NCBI GenBank assembly: GCA_017516005.1 | Contig: JAFWDU010000003.1 | Location: 1-64,000, forward strand | DNA from: Oscillospiraceae bacterium | Lineage (GTDB): Bacteria > Bacillota > Clostridia > Oscillospirales > Oscillospiraceae | Direction: 5' to 3' | DNA length: 64,000 bases | Part shown: positions 1-8,300 of the stretch, one piece after another | How the letters are laid out: each line of letters starts with the position of its first letter | Position numbering within the stretch: position 1 is the stretch's first letter | The notes under the pieces: generated by a model | Database searches by the model: none | What the model was told of the DNA's origin: nothing | What the model saw: the letters and a program-made list of their open reading frames with translations, nothing else | Translations under genes and position numbers: made by a program

Positions 1-138
1 CCTCATTAGCCTGAATGCGGTACGCACAGCACAGGCTGTGTAAAACTGAGTTCAGGCCGTATGGTGGAAAGGAAGTCCGATGCCCCTAAAGGGCAACCAC
101 ATCTTGTGGCACTAGGAAGCACGTGATTTTAATCATGT
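1..138. other. Hairpin-rich non-coding stretch upstream of the nucleotidase remnant
   Basis: Several short inverted repeats follow one another. Positions 9-15 pair with 51-57 and enclose a nested hairpin (25-30 with 35-40). Further hairpins lie at about 82-94, 97-109 and 119-138. A stop codon at 113-115 closes the reading frame of the downstream nucleotidase remnant, so this stretch is not its coding sequence. It could be the end of a structured RNA or a degraded intron that interrupted the gene; I cannot assign a family. Confidence 0.3.
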
Positions 139-464
139 GAGGCTTCACACTACAGTGGAATCCTCATGCAAAAAGGACGAGAACGGTTTGTTCATGAGCG
201 TTGAAGGAGCGAGAAGGGTCGGAAACGTTCTCGTCGGAGGCGAGCCGATTGATCCGGAAAGAACATATACGCTTGCCAGCCATAATTATATGCTTCTGGA
301 TAACGGCGACGGGTTATACTATGTTTGACGGATGTACGCTTCTGCAGGATCGTGTAAAGCTGGATAATCAGGTACTGATCGACTACATTATGGATAACCT
401 CGGCGGAGTGATCGGCTCTGAATATGAAGATGTTTTCGGAGCAGGAAGAATTGAGATAAAATAA
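137..464 (+). pseudogene. 5'-nucleotidase C-terminal domain remnant, frameshifted
   Basis: The translation matches the end of the UshA-type 5'-nucleotidase C-terminal domain. It has a GARRVGNVLVGGEPIDPERT-like segment, then ASHNYMLLDNGDG, then YTMFDGC...LLQDRVKLDNQVLIDYI and a GRI-type ending. The first half is in the frame starting at 137 and the second half is in another frame ending at 464. The break lies at the GGG run at 311-313, where one extra G turns the expected DNGDGYTMFDG into DNGDG plus an early stop. The metallophosphatase domain is absent and a stop codon at 113-115 blocks upstream extension. The family hydrolyses extracellular nucleotides; this copy cannot make a complete enzyme. 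It could be a sequencing error at the frameshift, but the missing N-terminal domain argues for real decay. Confidence 0.75.
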
Positions 465-473
465 GGAAAACGT

Positions 474-517
474 TCCCCCTATGAAAGAAACACTGTCATT
501 CATAGGGGGAGCATTTT
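474..517 (+). terminator. Rho-independent terminator after the nucleotidase remnant
   Basis: A 12-bp perfect stem (474-485 with 499-510) encloses a 13-base loop and is followed by ATTTTA. It sits 10 bases after the remnant's stop codon. Confidence 0.7.
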
Positions 518-731
518 ATCGGCGGACAACACAGCAGCGGAAAATCCAGACTCGCTTCGGGGCTTGTTTGTATGTGGTTGTTTCCAGTGATGCATCTGCT
601 GTAAAAATCCTCTTCGTGTCCAAGGAAAGCGGTCCACTGAACATCTATTTACAATCCAATCGTTCTGCGATGATATTTTAAATAAGCTTGGAATTCCTCA
701 CAATTCAAACATCCTGGCTGATACAAAGGCA
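518..731. other. Intergenic stretch with no recognisable gene
   Basis: No convincing gene, promoter or repeat is seen here. A 66-codon open frame starting inside the terminator (481-681) has no ribosome site and resembles no family I know. Confidence 0.5.
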
Positions 732-767
732 GAAGGGAGGCGGCTTCCTAACGAAGCGCCTCCCTTC
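732..767 (-). terminator. Terminator hairpin for the hydrolase/MFS operon
   Basis: An 11-bp perfect stem (732-742 with 757-767) carries an inner 4-bp stem. It lies 16 bases beyond the minus-strand stop at 783. The following minus-strand bases are only moderately T-rich, so it may be a weak or bidirectional terminator. Confidence 0.6.
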
Positions 768-782
768 GGGGAGTTCCGCGTT

Positions 783-1715
783 TCATGCCAAGCCGCATTT
801 CTCAAGAAATTCGTCCAGAATGACTTTATAGCCTTCAGAATCAACGACAATGGACTGGGCATGATCTGCGCTGTCAATCAGATGAAGTTCGCTCCTGGGA
901 CTCCTGCATGCCTCGTAGAGCATCTCGGAATGGGAACAGGGTATCAGGCTGTCTTCTTTTCCGTGAATGAGACAAACCGGAACATCAGAGGAAAGAAGCG
1001 CCTCAACCGGACAGGTGCTGCGAATGTCATATTGGAATCTTCGTTTTGCCTTTGCTTCCACAATGCGAAGAATCAGGGAAGCGGGCAGATGCAGATTCTT
1101 CTGGATCCACTGGGAGAAGAGAAGTTCGCTGTCTGCGAAAGGACAGTCAGCAATTACGAGATCCGGCTTCTGATACTGCAGGGACAGAATCGCGGTAGCT
1201 GCTCCCATGGACTCGCCATGAACGGCGATTCTGCATTCCGCCCCGAATCTTCTGCGGACGAATGTCAGAATTTCGGATAGGTCCTTGGATTCCTCCTGTC
1301 CAAGCGTGCAGAATTGCCCGCCGGATTTCCCGAAATACCGCTCGTCATAGATGAGTACCGAAAAACCGCGGCGGTAAAACAGATCTGCGTATTTGACAGC
1401 GGCATAGCGGTTTGCGGTATGTCCGTGGCAGATGACAGCGATTTTTCTGACAGTTCCGGTATCTGCTGGATTGAGTATGATTTCACCCTTCAGCAAGGTG
1501 TCGCGGGAGTCCAATTCAAACGGCTCCCGTTTCCAGATCGTTTCATACTCTTGGATTGCATTGGAAAAACCATGCTCCAATTCCGTTGTCCGGATTTGAT
1601 CTTCGGTGAGTTTTGTTGCCTGAACAATCAGCTGCAGGCATTTTTCAGAGAGTGCTTCCAGAGCCAGAGGAGGCAGCAGAGCGAGGAAAGCGGCGGGAAT
1701 GAGCCAGCGCTTCAT
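783..1715 (-). CDS. Membrane-anchored or exported alpha/beta hydrolase
   Basis: The 310-residue product begins with a hydrophobic segment (about residues 4-22), suggesting a signal anchor. The alpha/beta hydrolase core follows, with the CHGH oxyanion segment near 96-99, the nucleophile elbow GESMGAAT (Ser169), an acidic residue in GKEDS (Asp255) and a catalytic histidine in ADHAQS (His286). It resembles the S33/YqkD-like serine hydrolases of Bacillota, which act as esterases or peptidases of mostly unknown substrate. It overlaps the upstream MFS gene by four bases (ATGA), so the two are translationally coupled and share a promoter. Substrate is unknown; the pairing with a transporter hints at handling an imported or exported small ester or peptide. 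Confidence 0.8.
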   Translation of the reverse strand: MKRWLIPAAFLALLPPLALEALSEKCLQLIVQATKLTEDQIRTTELEHGFSNAIQEYETIWKREPFELDSRDTLLKGEIILNPADTGTVRKIAVICHGHTANRYAAVKYADLFYRRGFSVLIYDERYFGKSGGQFCTLGQEESKDLSEILTFVRRRFGAECRIAVHGESMGAATAILSLQYQKPDLVIADCPFADSELLFSQWIQKNLHLPASLILRIVEAKAKRRFQYDIRSTCPVEALLSSDVPVCLIHGKEDSLIPCSHSEMLYEACRSPRSELHLIDSADHAQSIVVDSEGYKVILDEFLEKCGLA

Positions 1716-3067
1716 TGTCCGGATCCCTCCCGCTGCGTACGGTTCTTTCTCTGCTTCGCTGCAAACAGCAGCGGAATGAATGTCAGGAGAATCAGAGCCA
1801 TGGAAATCAGAAACAGTACATGTGTCGGAAGATAAGCTTCCATTCCGTCCGCGTCGAGGATCTTTCCGTTGTTCTTAATGATTGGGTTTGCAATAAAGGG
1901 AGAAACAATCCAGGGAATCAGAACAAAGAATATGATCCGGAATCCTTCAAACTGCCCCTTGGATTCTTCCGGAAACAGCTGCTTCATCCAGACGGAGAGC
2001 ACCTGCATGAACATGATATAACCGCAGCCGAAGAAGAACATGCCGATCAGAAGCGACCAGTTCAGAATTGTGGAGGGATCCACATTTTCCGGTCTGCCAA
2101 ATAGACCCAGAATTCCAACGCCGATTACGCTGAGAAGAATGGAGACGGATGTCGCAGCAACAAAGCGGTTCTTCTTGAGCATGCGGGAGGCCGGAAATAC
2201 AGAAAGCATGCCCAGAATCAGCGCAGCGCCCTGTATGATTCCGATGCTGTCTGCAGAGAAACCAAGATAATAGATCATGTAGTTGCCCACATGAGGATAG
2301 TAGACATTGAATGCAACAAAGTAGACCGTCAGGACAAGAAATACACAGACAAGTTCCTTCCGGCGGATCAGCTCTCTGTAATTGAAGGCGCTGAACAGCT
2401 GCTTCCAGAAGCTTCCCTCGCGGTTCGCGGTCAGACCGGGAGCATCTTTCATGCAGGCAAGCGTCAGAAAGCCGAACACAATCACCAGGCCGCCCATTAC
2501 GACAAACAGGCGCATGTAATTGTCCGCTTTACCAATCAGCATTCCGCCAACTACCGTACCGATAATCGTGCCGAGAATGGGCTGCGTCGCCAGCGCCGCG
2601 CCGATGGTACCCCGATTGGAATCTGTCATATTGTCATTCAGCCAGGCATTGAAGCCGGCGTCGTTGCCCATGGAGCCGAAGAAAGACATGAACGCGTCCG
2701 CGAGGACGACGGAAGTCGCGGCGATCATTACAAGACCTGCCGTCCCGGCGGAGGGGGAACGGGTGATAAACTCAGTGGTCCCGAACAGGATCGTAAAAAC
2801 ACCCCAGAGAATATAGCCGATTCCAATGAAGGGCTTTCTGCGGCCTCTGCGGTCGGAGAGTGTTCCGAATATAAAAGTTGAGATGGTGGTGGCGATTGCG
2901 GATACGGCAACCATCCATGAGATAATTGTGGGATCTTTTGCGATTTTCGCATAGACGAAAGTGTTGAACCATTGATTCTCAATATTCCAGCAAAGCTGTC
3001 CGATGATGCCAAGACCCCAGACCAGCAGCCAGAATCGCAGACCGGAAGAATTGTGATTTTGCTTCAT
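1712..3067 (-). CDS. MFS transporter, 12 membrane helices
   Basis: The 451-residue product is strongly hydrophobic with about 12 predicted helices. The loop between helices 2 and 3 has the major-facilitator signature GTLSDRRGRRKP. The first helix region contains conserved aromatic residues (NIENQWFN), which recalls SLC45-like or GPH-like sugar transporters. I chose the ATG at 3067, preceded by GGGGTGAT, over an upstream open-frame extension that lacks family similarity. The gene is first in a two-gene operon with the alpha/beta hydrolase, with a four-base overlap. Substrate cannot be told from sequence; a sugar or drug proton symporter or antiporter is most likely. Confidence 0.8.
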   Translation of the reverse strand: MKQNHNSSGLRFWLLVWGLGIIGQLCWNIENQWFNTFVYAKIAKDPTIISWMVAVSAIATTISTFIFGTLSDRRGRRKPFIGIGYILWGVFTILFGTTEFITRSPSAGTAGLVMIAATSVVLADAFMSFFGSMGNDAGFNAWLNDNMTDSNRGTIGAALATQPILGTIIGTVVGGMLIGKADNYMRLFVVMGGLVIVFGFLTLACMKDAPGLTANREGSFWKQLFSAFNYRELIRRKELVCVFLVLTVYFVAFNVYYPHVGNYMIYYLGFSADSIGIIQGAALILGMLSVFPASRMLKKNRFVAATSVSILLSVIGVGILGLFGRPENVDPSTILNWSLLIGMFFFGCGYIMFMQVLSVWMKQLFPEESKGQFEGFRIIFFVLIPWIVSPFIANPIIKNNGKILDADGMEAYLPTHVLFLISMALILLTFIPLLFAAKQRKNRTQREGSGQ

Positions 3068-3110
3068 ATTCAGGATCACCCCATGCTGATATTTGGTTGA
3101 ACTGACAATT

Positions 3111-3139
3111 ATGATAGCACGGATCCTGTCATCGGGCAA
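3111..3139 (-). promoter_or_regulatory. Promoter for the MFS/hydrolase operon
   Basis: On the minus strand TTGCCC (3134-3139) is followed by a 17-base spacer and TATCAT (3111-3116), about 45 bases before the ATG at 3067. Confidence 0.55.
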
Positions 3140-3193
3140 TTGTTTTTCGGTAAGAAAGAGCCGCGCATTTAGCGAATCTATGTTCGATTCATA

Positions 3194-3222
3194 TTGAAAT
3201 GCGTGTAATTGTATGTTTAAAT
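3194..3222 (+). promoter_or_regulatory. Possible promoter for the hydrolase-GNAT gene
   Basis: TTGAAA (3194-3199), 17-base spacer, TTAAAT (3217-3222), pointing toward the gene at 3342 and divergent from the MFS promoter. Confidence 0.4.
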
Positions 3223-3341
3223 AATCATGGATCGGAAAAATAACGATAATAAATAATCAATATGGACATTCTGCAAAAAACTGCAGGTGTTCTTTGCAGC
3301 GTTCAGCATGTGTGCGGAAATGCTCAGGGGAAGGACGGGGC

Positions 3342-4628
3342 ATGAAGAATCAAAGCGGAAATGTAGCGATTGGAACGGCGAAAATGGAATATGTTTCCTT
3401 CGGCCGGGGAGATCATACGCTGATTATTCTGCCCGGACTGTCTGACGGTCTTGCGACAGTGAAGGGAAAAGCCTGGATTCTGTCTCTGAATTATCGTATG
3501 TTTTTCACCAGGTATCGCGTATATATCTTCTCAAGAAAAGAACCGCTGCCGATGGAGAACAGCATCCGGCAGATGGCGGATGATCAGGCCACTGCAATGC
3601 GGATGCTGGGCATTCGGAAGGCGAGTGTTCTCGGAGTCTCCCAAGGCGGTATGATTGCGCTCTCGCTTGCGGCTGAATATCCGGATCTTGTGGAAAACCT
3701 GATTCTTGCGGTAACAGCACCCTTTGCCAATGATACGGTCCGTTCCTGTGTACGGGACTGGATGGAATCCGCAGAGCGAGGGAACCACAGGGAACTGATG
3801 ATCCAGACAGCGGAAAAGAGCTACTCCTCCGCATATCTGAAACGCTACCGCCGTTATTATCCTCTGCTCGGATTCATTGGAAAACCGAAAACGTACACAA
3901 GATTTATGGCTAATGCGCAGGCAATTCTTCAGTTTGACATGCGCGATGAACTGGAAAGGATTACATGTCCCGCATTGATTATCGGCGGGGATGAGGATAG
4001 AATCGTCGGCATTCAGGCCTCATACGAGCTGCATAAAGGCATAAAGGACAGCCGCCTGGTTGTGTATGCCGGATTGGGACATGCAGCATATGAGGAAGCA
4101 TCTGACTTCAATCCGCGTATTCTGTCTTTCCTGGAAGGGCAGGCTGTGCCTGAACCGGTGATCTGCCTTGTTCGTCCTGCCCGGGAGGATCTCTGGTTTC
4201 GGCAGATGCTTCTTTCCGATGCAAAAACCATGTCCTATAATGACGCATGGGGAGGGACGATCCCGTTCCAGCCTGATCAGTGGGAAGCCTGGTCGGACAG
4301 GTGGCTCTCTTCGGATGAATCATCCCGCTTTTACCGTTATCTCAGAGACGAATCCAGCGGCGCCCTGATTGGTGAAGTTTCCTGCCGGCGGGATCCGGAT
4401 CGGGATATCTGGCTGTGTGATATCATTATCGCAGCATGGGAAAGAAACCGGGGATACGGAACCATTGGGCTCCGGCTGCTTTGTGAGGAGGCAAAAAGGC
4501 ATGGGATCCATGCGGTCCATGATGAGATCGCTGCGAATAATCCATCGATCGATCTTTTTATTCGGGAAGGGTTCCATGAACAGTCCCGGACAGAGACTGC
4601 GGTATTGCTGAAGAAGAAATTATTCTGA
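3342..4628 (+). CDS. Alpha/beta hydrolase fused to a GNAT acetyltransferase
   Basis: The 428-residue product has two domains. Residues 1-265 are an alpha/beta hydrolase with the nucleophile elbow GVSQGGM (Ser100), an acidic residue in GGDEDRI (Asp219) and a histidine in GLGHAAYE (His247). Residues about 275-428 are a GNAT fold: the acetyl-CoA binding motif ERNRGYGTIGLRLL is followed by the helix and strand order ending NPSIDLFIREGFHE. The start at 3342 is preceded by GGAAGGACGGGGC; an upstream in-frame start at 3294 adds residues with no similarity. The fusion suggests one substrate is both hydrolysed or recognised and acetylated, but that is inference. Flavodoxin follows 58 bases downstream and may be co-transcribed. 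Confidence 0.8.
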   Translation: MKNQSGNVAIGTAKMEYVSFGRGDHTLIILPGLSDGLATVKGKAWILSLNYRMFFTRYRVYIFSRKEPLPMENSIRQMADDQATAMRMLGIRKASVLGVSQGGMIALSLAAEYPDLVENLILAVTAPFANDTVRSCVRDWMESAERGNHRELMIQTAEKSYSSAYLKRYRRYYPLLGFIGKPKTYTRFMANAQAILQFDMRDELERITCPALIIGGDEDRIVGIQASYELHKGIKDSRLVVYAGLGHAAYEEASDFNPRILSFLEGQAVPEPVICLVRPAREDLWFRQMLLSDAKTMSYNDAWGGTIPFQPDQWEAWSDRWLSSDESSRFYRYLRDESSGALIGEVSCRRDPDRDIWLCDIIIAAWERNRGYGTIGLRLLCEEAKRHGIHAVHDEIAANNPSIDLFIREGFHEQSRTETAVLLKKKLF

Positions 4629-4686
4629 AATAACACTTCGAATGTTTTTGCAGTAAAAATGCTTTGGTGAACGGGAGGAATGTGGC

Positions 4687-5169
4687 ATGAAGTGTATCGT
4701 CGTTTATTATTCTCTGGAAGGAAATACGGAATATGCCGCGCAGAAAATTGCGGAAATAACCGGTGCGGAACTTCTGCGTCTTGAGCCTGTCAAGGAATAT
4801 CCGGCAACGGGATTCCGGAAGTTTTTCTGGGGAGGAAAGAGTGCAGTCATGGGGGAAGCGCCTGATCTTGAGCCGTACACTTTCCACTCAGAGGAATATG
4901 ACTGTGTTATCATCGGTTTCCCGGTCTGGGCGGGTACCATTACGCCTCCGATCCGCACCTTTATCCGCGATCATGCACTGCATGCAAAGAAAATCGCTGC
5001 GTTTGCATGCGAAAGCGGAGCCGGAGGGGAAAAGGCGCTTGAGAAGCTCAGATCGATGATCGGAATTGATGAATTCTCCACGGAAATGGTGCTGGTCGAT
5101 CCGAAAACAAAACCCAGTCAGGAAAACGAAGAGAAGATCCGAGCGTTCTGTTCCCAGCTTGTGATCTGA
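4687..5169 (+). CDS. Flavodoxin-family protein
   Basis: The 160-residue product opens with a beta strand and the FMN-phosphate loop SLEGNTEYAA (residues 9-18), typical of flavodoxins. The second FMN-contacting loop is FPVWAGTITPPIRTF, as in the flavodoxin_4-type short proteins of anaerobes. GGAGG lies 8 bases before the ATG. It would carry electrons at low potential or reduce quinone or nitro compounds; no partner gene is adjacent. A strong hairpin follows. Confidence 0.85.
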   Translation: MKCIVVYYSLEGNTEYAAQKIAEITGAELLRLEPVKEYPATGFRKFFWGGKSAVMGEAPDLEPYTFHSEEYDCVIIGFPVWAGTITPPIRTFIRDHALHAKKIAAFACESGAGGEKALEKLRSMIGIDEFSTEMVLVDPKTKPSQENEEKIRAFCSQLVI

Positions 5170-5248
5170 TTATCCGCTTACAAATCACGGCCAGGCAGGT
5201 TTCAGCAGGACCTGCAGATAAAAGCTTCTTTTACCCATTCGAATGTAT

Positions 5249-5287
5249 ACAGAACATCCGCCGGATTCGTTCCGGCGGATGTTCTGT
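5249..5287. terminator. Bidirectional terminator between flavodoxin and the TIR-LRR operon
   Basis: A 17-bp perfect inverted repeat (5249-5265 with 5271-5287) has a 5-base loop and lies between two convergent genes. Neither side has a long T-run, so its efficiency is uncertain. Confidence 0.65.
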
Positions 5288-5348
5288 TAAATGAGATCTC
5301 TTTCAAAAAATACCGGTATATCACTGCCATATAAAGAACGGATCAGAT

Positions 5349-8171
5349 TCAGTGGATAATGAGCTCAAAAGAATAATCCAGTCCGGAAAGACTCTCCGTT
5401 GCCTGCTTCATATCAGCTGTAATATGAACCTGTTCCAGCGAATCGAGATCGGCAAGCGGAGTTAGATCTGTTACTCTGGTGCTGTTCAGATCGAGGGATT
5501 TCAGACTGGTCAGGTTCTGGATACCCTGAATAGACGAAACGCCGGTATTAAACAGACAGATGTCATTCAGATCCTGAAGAGCGAACAGAGCCGACGCGTC
5601 AGTAAGTGACGGACAGTTTTTAATGCAGACAGACTCAAGCCGGTCAAGCGCTTGAATTCCATTCAGATTCTCCAGTGGTTCTGCGTTGATTTCCAGTCTG
5701 CGCAGACCGATCAAATCGTCAAGAATCTCCATATTTTCCAATGAACCCATAGAAACCGGAAGCCATTCTTCAGAATCATATCTTCTTATCCTGTATGTAA
5801 CTAAACCGCCTTCCCGGAACTCCTGCACATCGTACTGACCGAATTCGTAAAGCGTATCTCCCGCAATCGCGAACTGCTCAATTTTCTGCAGGAGCACTTT
5901 TGGCAGTGTTTCCAGTTCTTTCAGATCCAGCAGCTGCACCTGTGCGTCAATAGGCTCCCATCCGCCTTCAGGAAAGACAAGGTCATAGAACTGAAAGCAT
6001 CCTTCCGCCACAAGGTCTTCCGCCTGGTTGATAAATTGAGAGCTAACATTGAGGTAATCTCCGTGAAGACGGAAGAGAGGCGCAAGACTCTGCACACCGT
6101 CGAGTTCTATGAGCTCCAGATTGATTTCCCGATCAGAATCCAGATTGTCAAGAAAATCCAGATTGTCCAGTTTCGGCATCTGTTCCAGCCTTAAAGTTGC
6201 CGTGTGGAATCTGCTCAGGTCGGGAAGAATGTACAGTCCGCGCAGCCAGAGTTTGTCAAGCTCTGCGCCGGACAGATCATCCCAGTCCATGAGAAGCGGA
6301 CAGCCGGAGATTTCCAGGGTTCCGCCGTGCATAAGAGGTGCGGCGGTATGAATGCCGGAAAGGGACCGAATACGCGGCAGGTTTTCCAGAGAGAGGTCGG
6401 AAATGCTGTCTGGCAGGCCGTTCAGGTCCGCAATGTCACAGTTGGAAAGCTGAAGCCGATGCTCAACTTCCGGAAGATCAGACATCTGCAGATTCCATAG
6501 ATTGCCAAGCTCCAGTGTTCCGATCTTGCAGCCGGAAAGATAGGGAAGCAGTTCAGAAGCGTCCGCGCCGGAATTCGGGTGAATCGAGAGACCCGATAAG
6601 CGGGAAAGTCCGGAGAGTCCTTCAAAGCTTTCCGTTTCCCCTGAGAATGTGAAGTGACAGGCTTCAGGCAGGGAAGCGGCAAAATCCATCTGTTCCATAT
6701 AAGTGTCATGTATCTCAAGAGATTCCAGGGAATCAAACAGATCCATGGAAGGAAGAAGCAGATTACCCGTTCTGTTGATAGTGATCTCCTTTAGATTCGT
6801 ACATCCTTCCGCAGAAGACAGATCCGCGGTATCTGCTTCGGTAAGAAGCAGCCGTTCCAGTTTCGGCATGGAAGACAGGAAAGAACAGTCTGAAAGTCCG
6901 CTGCAGGATTCAATGCTCAGATCTTCCATTGCAGAGAGCCCGGACAGAGGCGAAAAATCAGATGCATTCAGTCCGCGCATGTAAAGATAGGTCAGATTGG
7001 AAAGACCGGTGAGAAAAGAGAGATCTGAAACCGGAATCTCCTGCATGACAAGAGTTTCCAGCTTTTTGCAATTCGAGAGACCGGACAGATCGAGCTGATC
7101 CGATGTGAAGTCGTAATTGATCTCTGCATATATCAGGTTTTCCGGACCCAGCTGGGAGAGATCAGAAATATCGGGAGTATCCAGTTCCAGAATCATCCAC
7201 TCCAGGTTCGGTATCCGGTTCAGAAGAGCATAATCCTCAATCCCGCAGCGGTAGAAATAAGCGCCATACAGCTGTGATTCTGAACAGAAAGACAGATCGG
7301 AAATCGTACAGTCGCAGACGCACAGTTCCTCCAGTGTGGAAATGCCGCTGAGATCGGGCATCTCCTCGGGATCTACCAGAACCATGGTTATGGCGCGCAG
7401 ATTGGGAAGCCTGGCCAGAAAAGCCAGGTCTTCTGAGCTCCACTGCGCCATGAAATGCTCATGTCCGTCTTTGCCGTCATACCAATGCATGGTATGACCA
7501 TCCATGTGCCTTGGGGCAAGGTAATTCAGATAGCCGCCATACTGCGCGCGTTTATCAAAAAAATCATCATCCATGGCGACCCAATAGAACTGGTCGCTGA
7601 TCAGAAAGACGAGTTCGACTTTTTCCAGATCCTCTTCTGTAAGTCCATTGGGAAGACGTACCTCAATTGCCTCTTCCACGACGGGCTCTTCGGCAGAAGC
7701 CGGTTCTGGTGTTTCCACAATGGTTCTTCTGGCAAGTTTCGTGATGAAAATACCGCCCAGCACCAGAAGAACAGCGGCACACGCAGTAAGAATGATCGGC
7801 AGATGACTCTTCTTCTGTGGAATTGCGTCACTCATGCGCTGCGCGATTCCCTCCGGTTCTCTTCCGGATGCTGAGATGATGTTTCGGGCGTAAAGCGCGT
7901 TGCTGACATCTTCCGGCAGATCGGAATCATCCAAACGGAGAGGCAGGACATGCTCTGCGCCCTGCCCGATCAGATGCAGGAGTTTATCGGAATTCCCGGT
8001 ATCCTTGAAAAACGCCTCAGACAGAACGGCAAGGACTGTCTCGTTCTTTCGGAGTTTTCCCGTTGATTCCGAGATGCGAAACCCTTTTTCCCGCATCGCG
8101 GTAAAAATCGGAGCAAGCGAGCTTCGATCGGCGTCTGCACAGAGTAAGCGGATGTCTCTCTTTGCAATCAT
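5349..8171 (-). CDS. TIR-like/transmembrane/leucine-rich-repeat protein (large)
   Basis: The 940-residue product starts at 8171, where AGGAGGT precedes the ATG. Residues about 3-118 have the strand and helix order of a TIR domain (RLLCADAD; VLAVLSEAFF; HVLPLRLDDS). The catalytic glutamate of active TIR enzymes is not seen: the equivalent stretch reads TGNSDKLL. A single membrane helix follows (about 124-144). The rest, residues about 190-930, is a long leucine-rich-repeat ectodomain with many roughly 22-residue units such as LTGLSNLTYLYMRGL and IQNLTSLKSLDLNST, like internalin-type repeats. There is no LPXTG sorting signal. It is last in a four-gene operon with two related TIR-membrane proteins and an HD-RyR protein. 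N-in/C-out topology is inferred. Role unknown; a receptor or adaptor is the simplest reading. Confidence 0.75.
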   Translation of the reverse strand: MIAKRDIRLLCADADRSSLAPIFTAMREKGFRISESTGKLRKNETVLAVLSEAFFKDTGNSDKLLHLIGQGAEHVLPLRLDDSDLPEDVSNALYARNIISASGREPEGIAQRMSDAIPQKKSHLPIILTACAAVLLVLGGIFITKLARRTIVETPEPASAEEPVVEEAIEVRLPNGLTEEDLEKVELVFLISDQFYWVAMDDDFFDKRAQYGGYLNYLAPRHMDGHTMHWYDGKDGHEHFMAQWSSEDLAFLARLPNLRAITMVLVDPEEMPDLSGISTLEELCVCDCTISDLSFCSESQLYGAYFYRCGIEDYALLNRIPNLEWMILELDTPDISDLSQLGPENLIYAEINYDFTSDQLDLSGLSNCKKLETLVMQEIPVSDLSFLTGLSNLTYLYMRGLNASDFSPLSGLSAMEDLSIESCSGLSDCSFLSSMPKLERLLLTEADTADLSSAEGCTNLKEITINRTGNLLLPSMDLFDSLESLEIHDTYMEQMDFAASLPEACHFTFSGETESFEGLSGLSRLSGLSIHPNSGADASELLPYLSGCKIGTLELGNLWNLQMSDLPEVEHRLQLSNCDIADLNGLPDSISDLSLENLPRIRSLSGIHTAAPLMHGGTLEISGCPLLMDWDDLSGAELDKLWLRGLYILPDLSRFHTATLRLEQMPKLDNLDFLDNLDSDREINLELIELDGVQSLAPLFRLHGDYLNVSSQFINQAEDLVAEGCFQFYDLVFPEGGWEPIDAQVQLLDLKELETLPKVLLQKIEQFAIAGDTLYEFGQYDVQEFREGGLVTYRIRRYDSEEWLPVSMGSLENMEILDDLIGLRRLEINAEPLENLNGIQALDRLESVCIKNCPSLTDASALFALQDLNDICLFNTGVSSIQGIQNLTSLKSLDLNSTRVTDLTPLADLDSLEQVHITADMKQATESLSGLDYSFELIIH

Positions 8172-8300
8172 AACGCGTACCTCCTGAGATGGAATAGAAA
8201 TTCCTGAAAACGGAATCAATCATTGAATTGAAGTGGAGTAATGGTAAATAATCCGGTTTCAAACATGGTGTTCTCGGTAAAAAGGGAATCTTGCAGCCAT

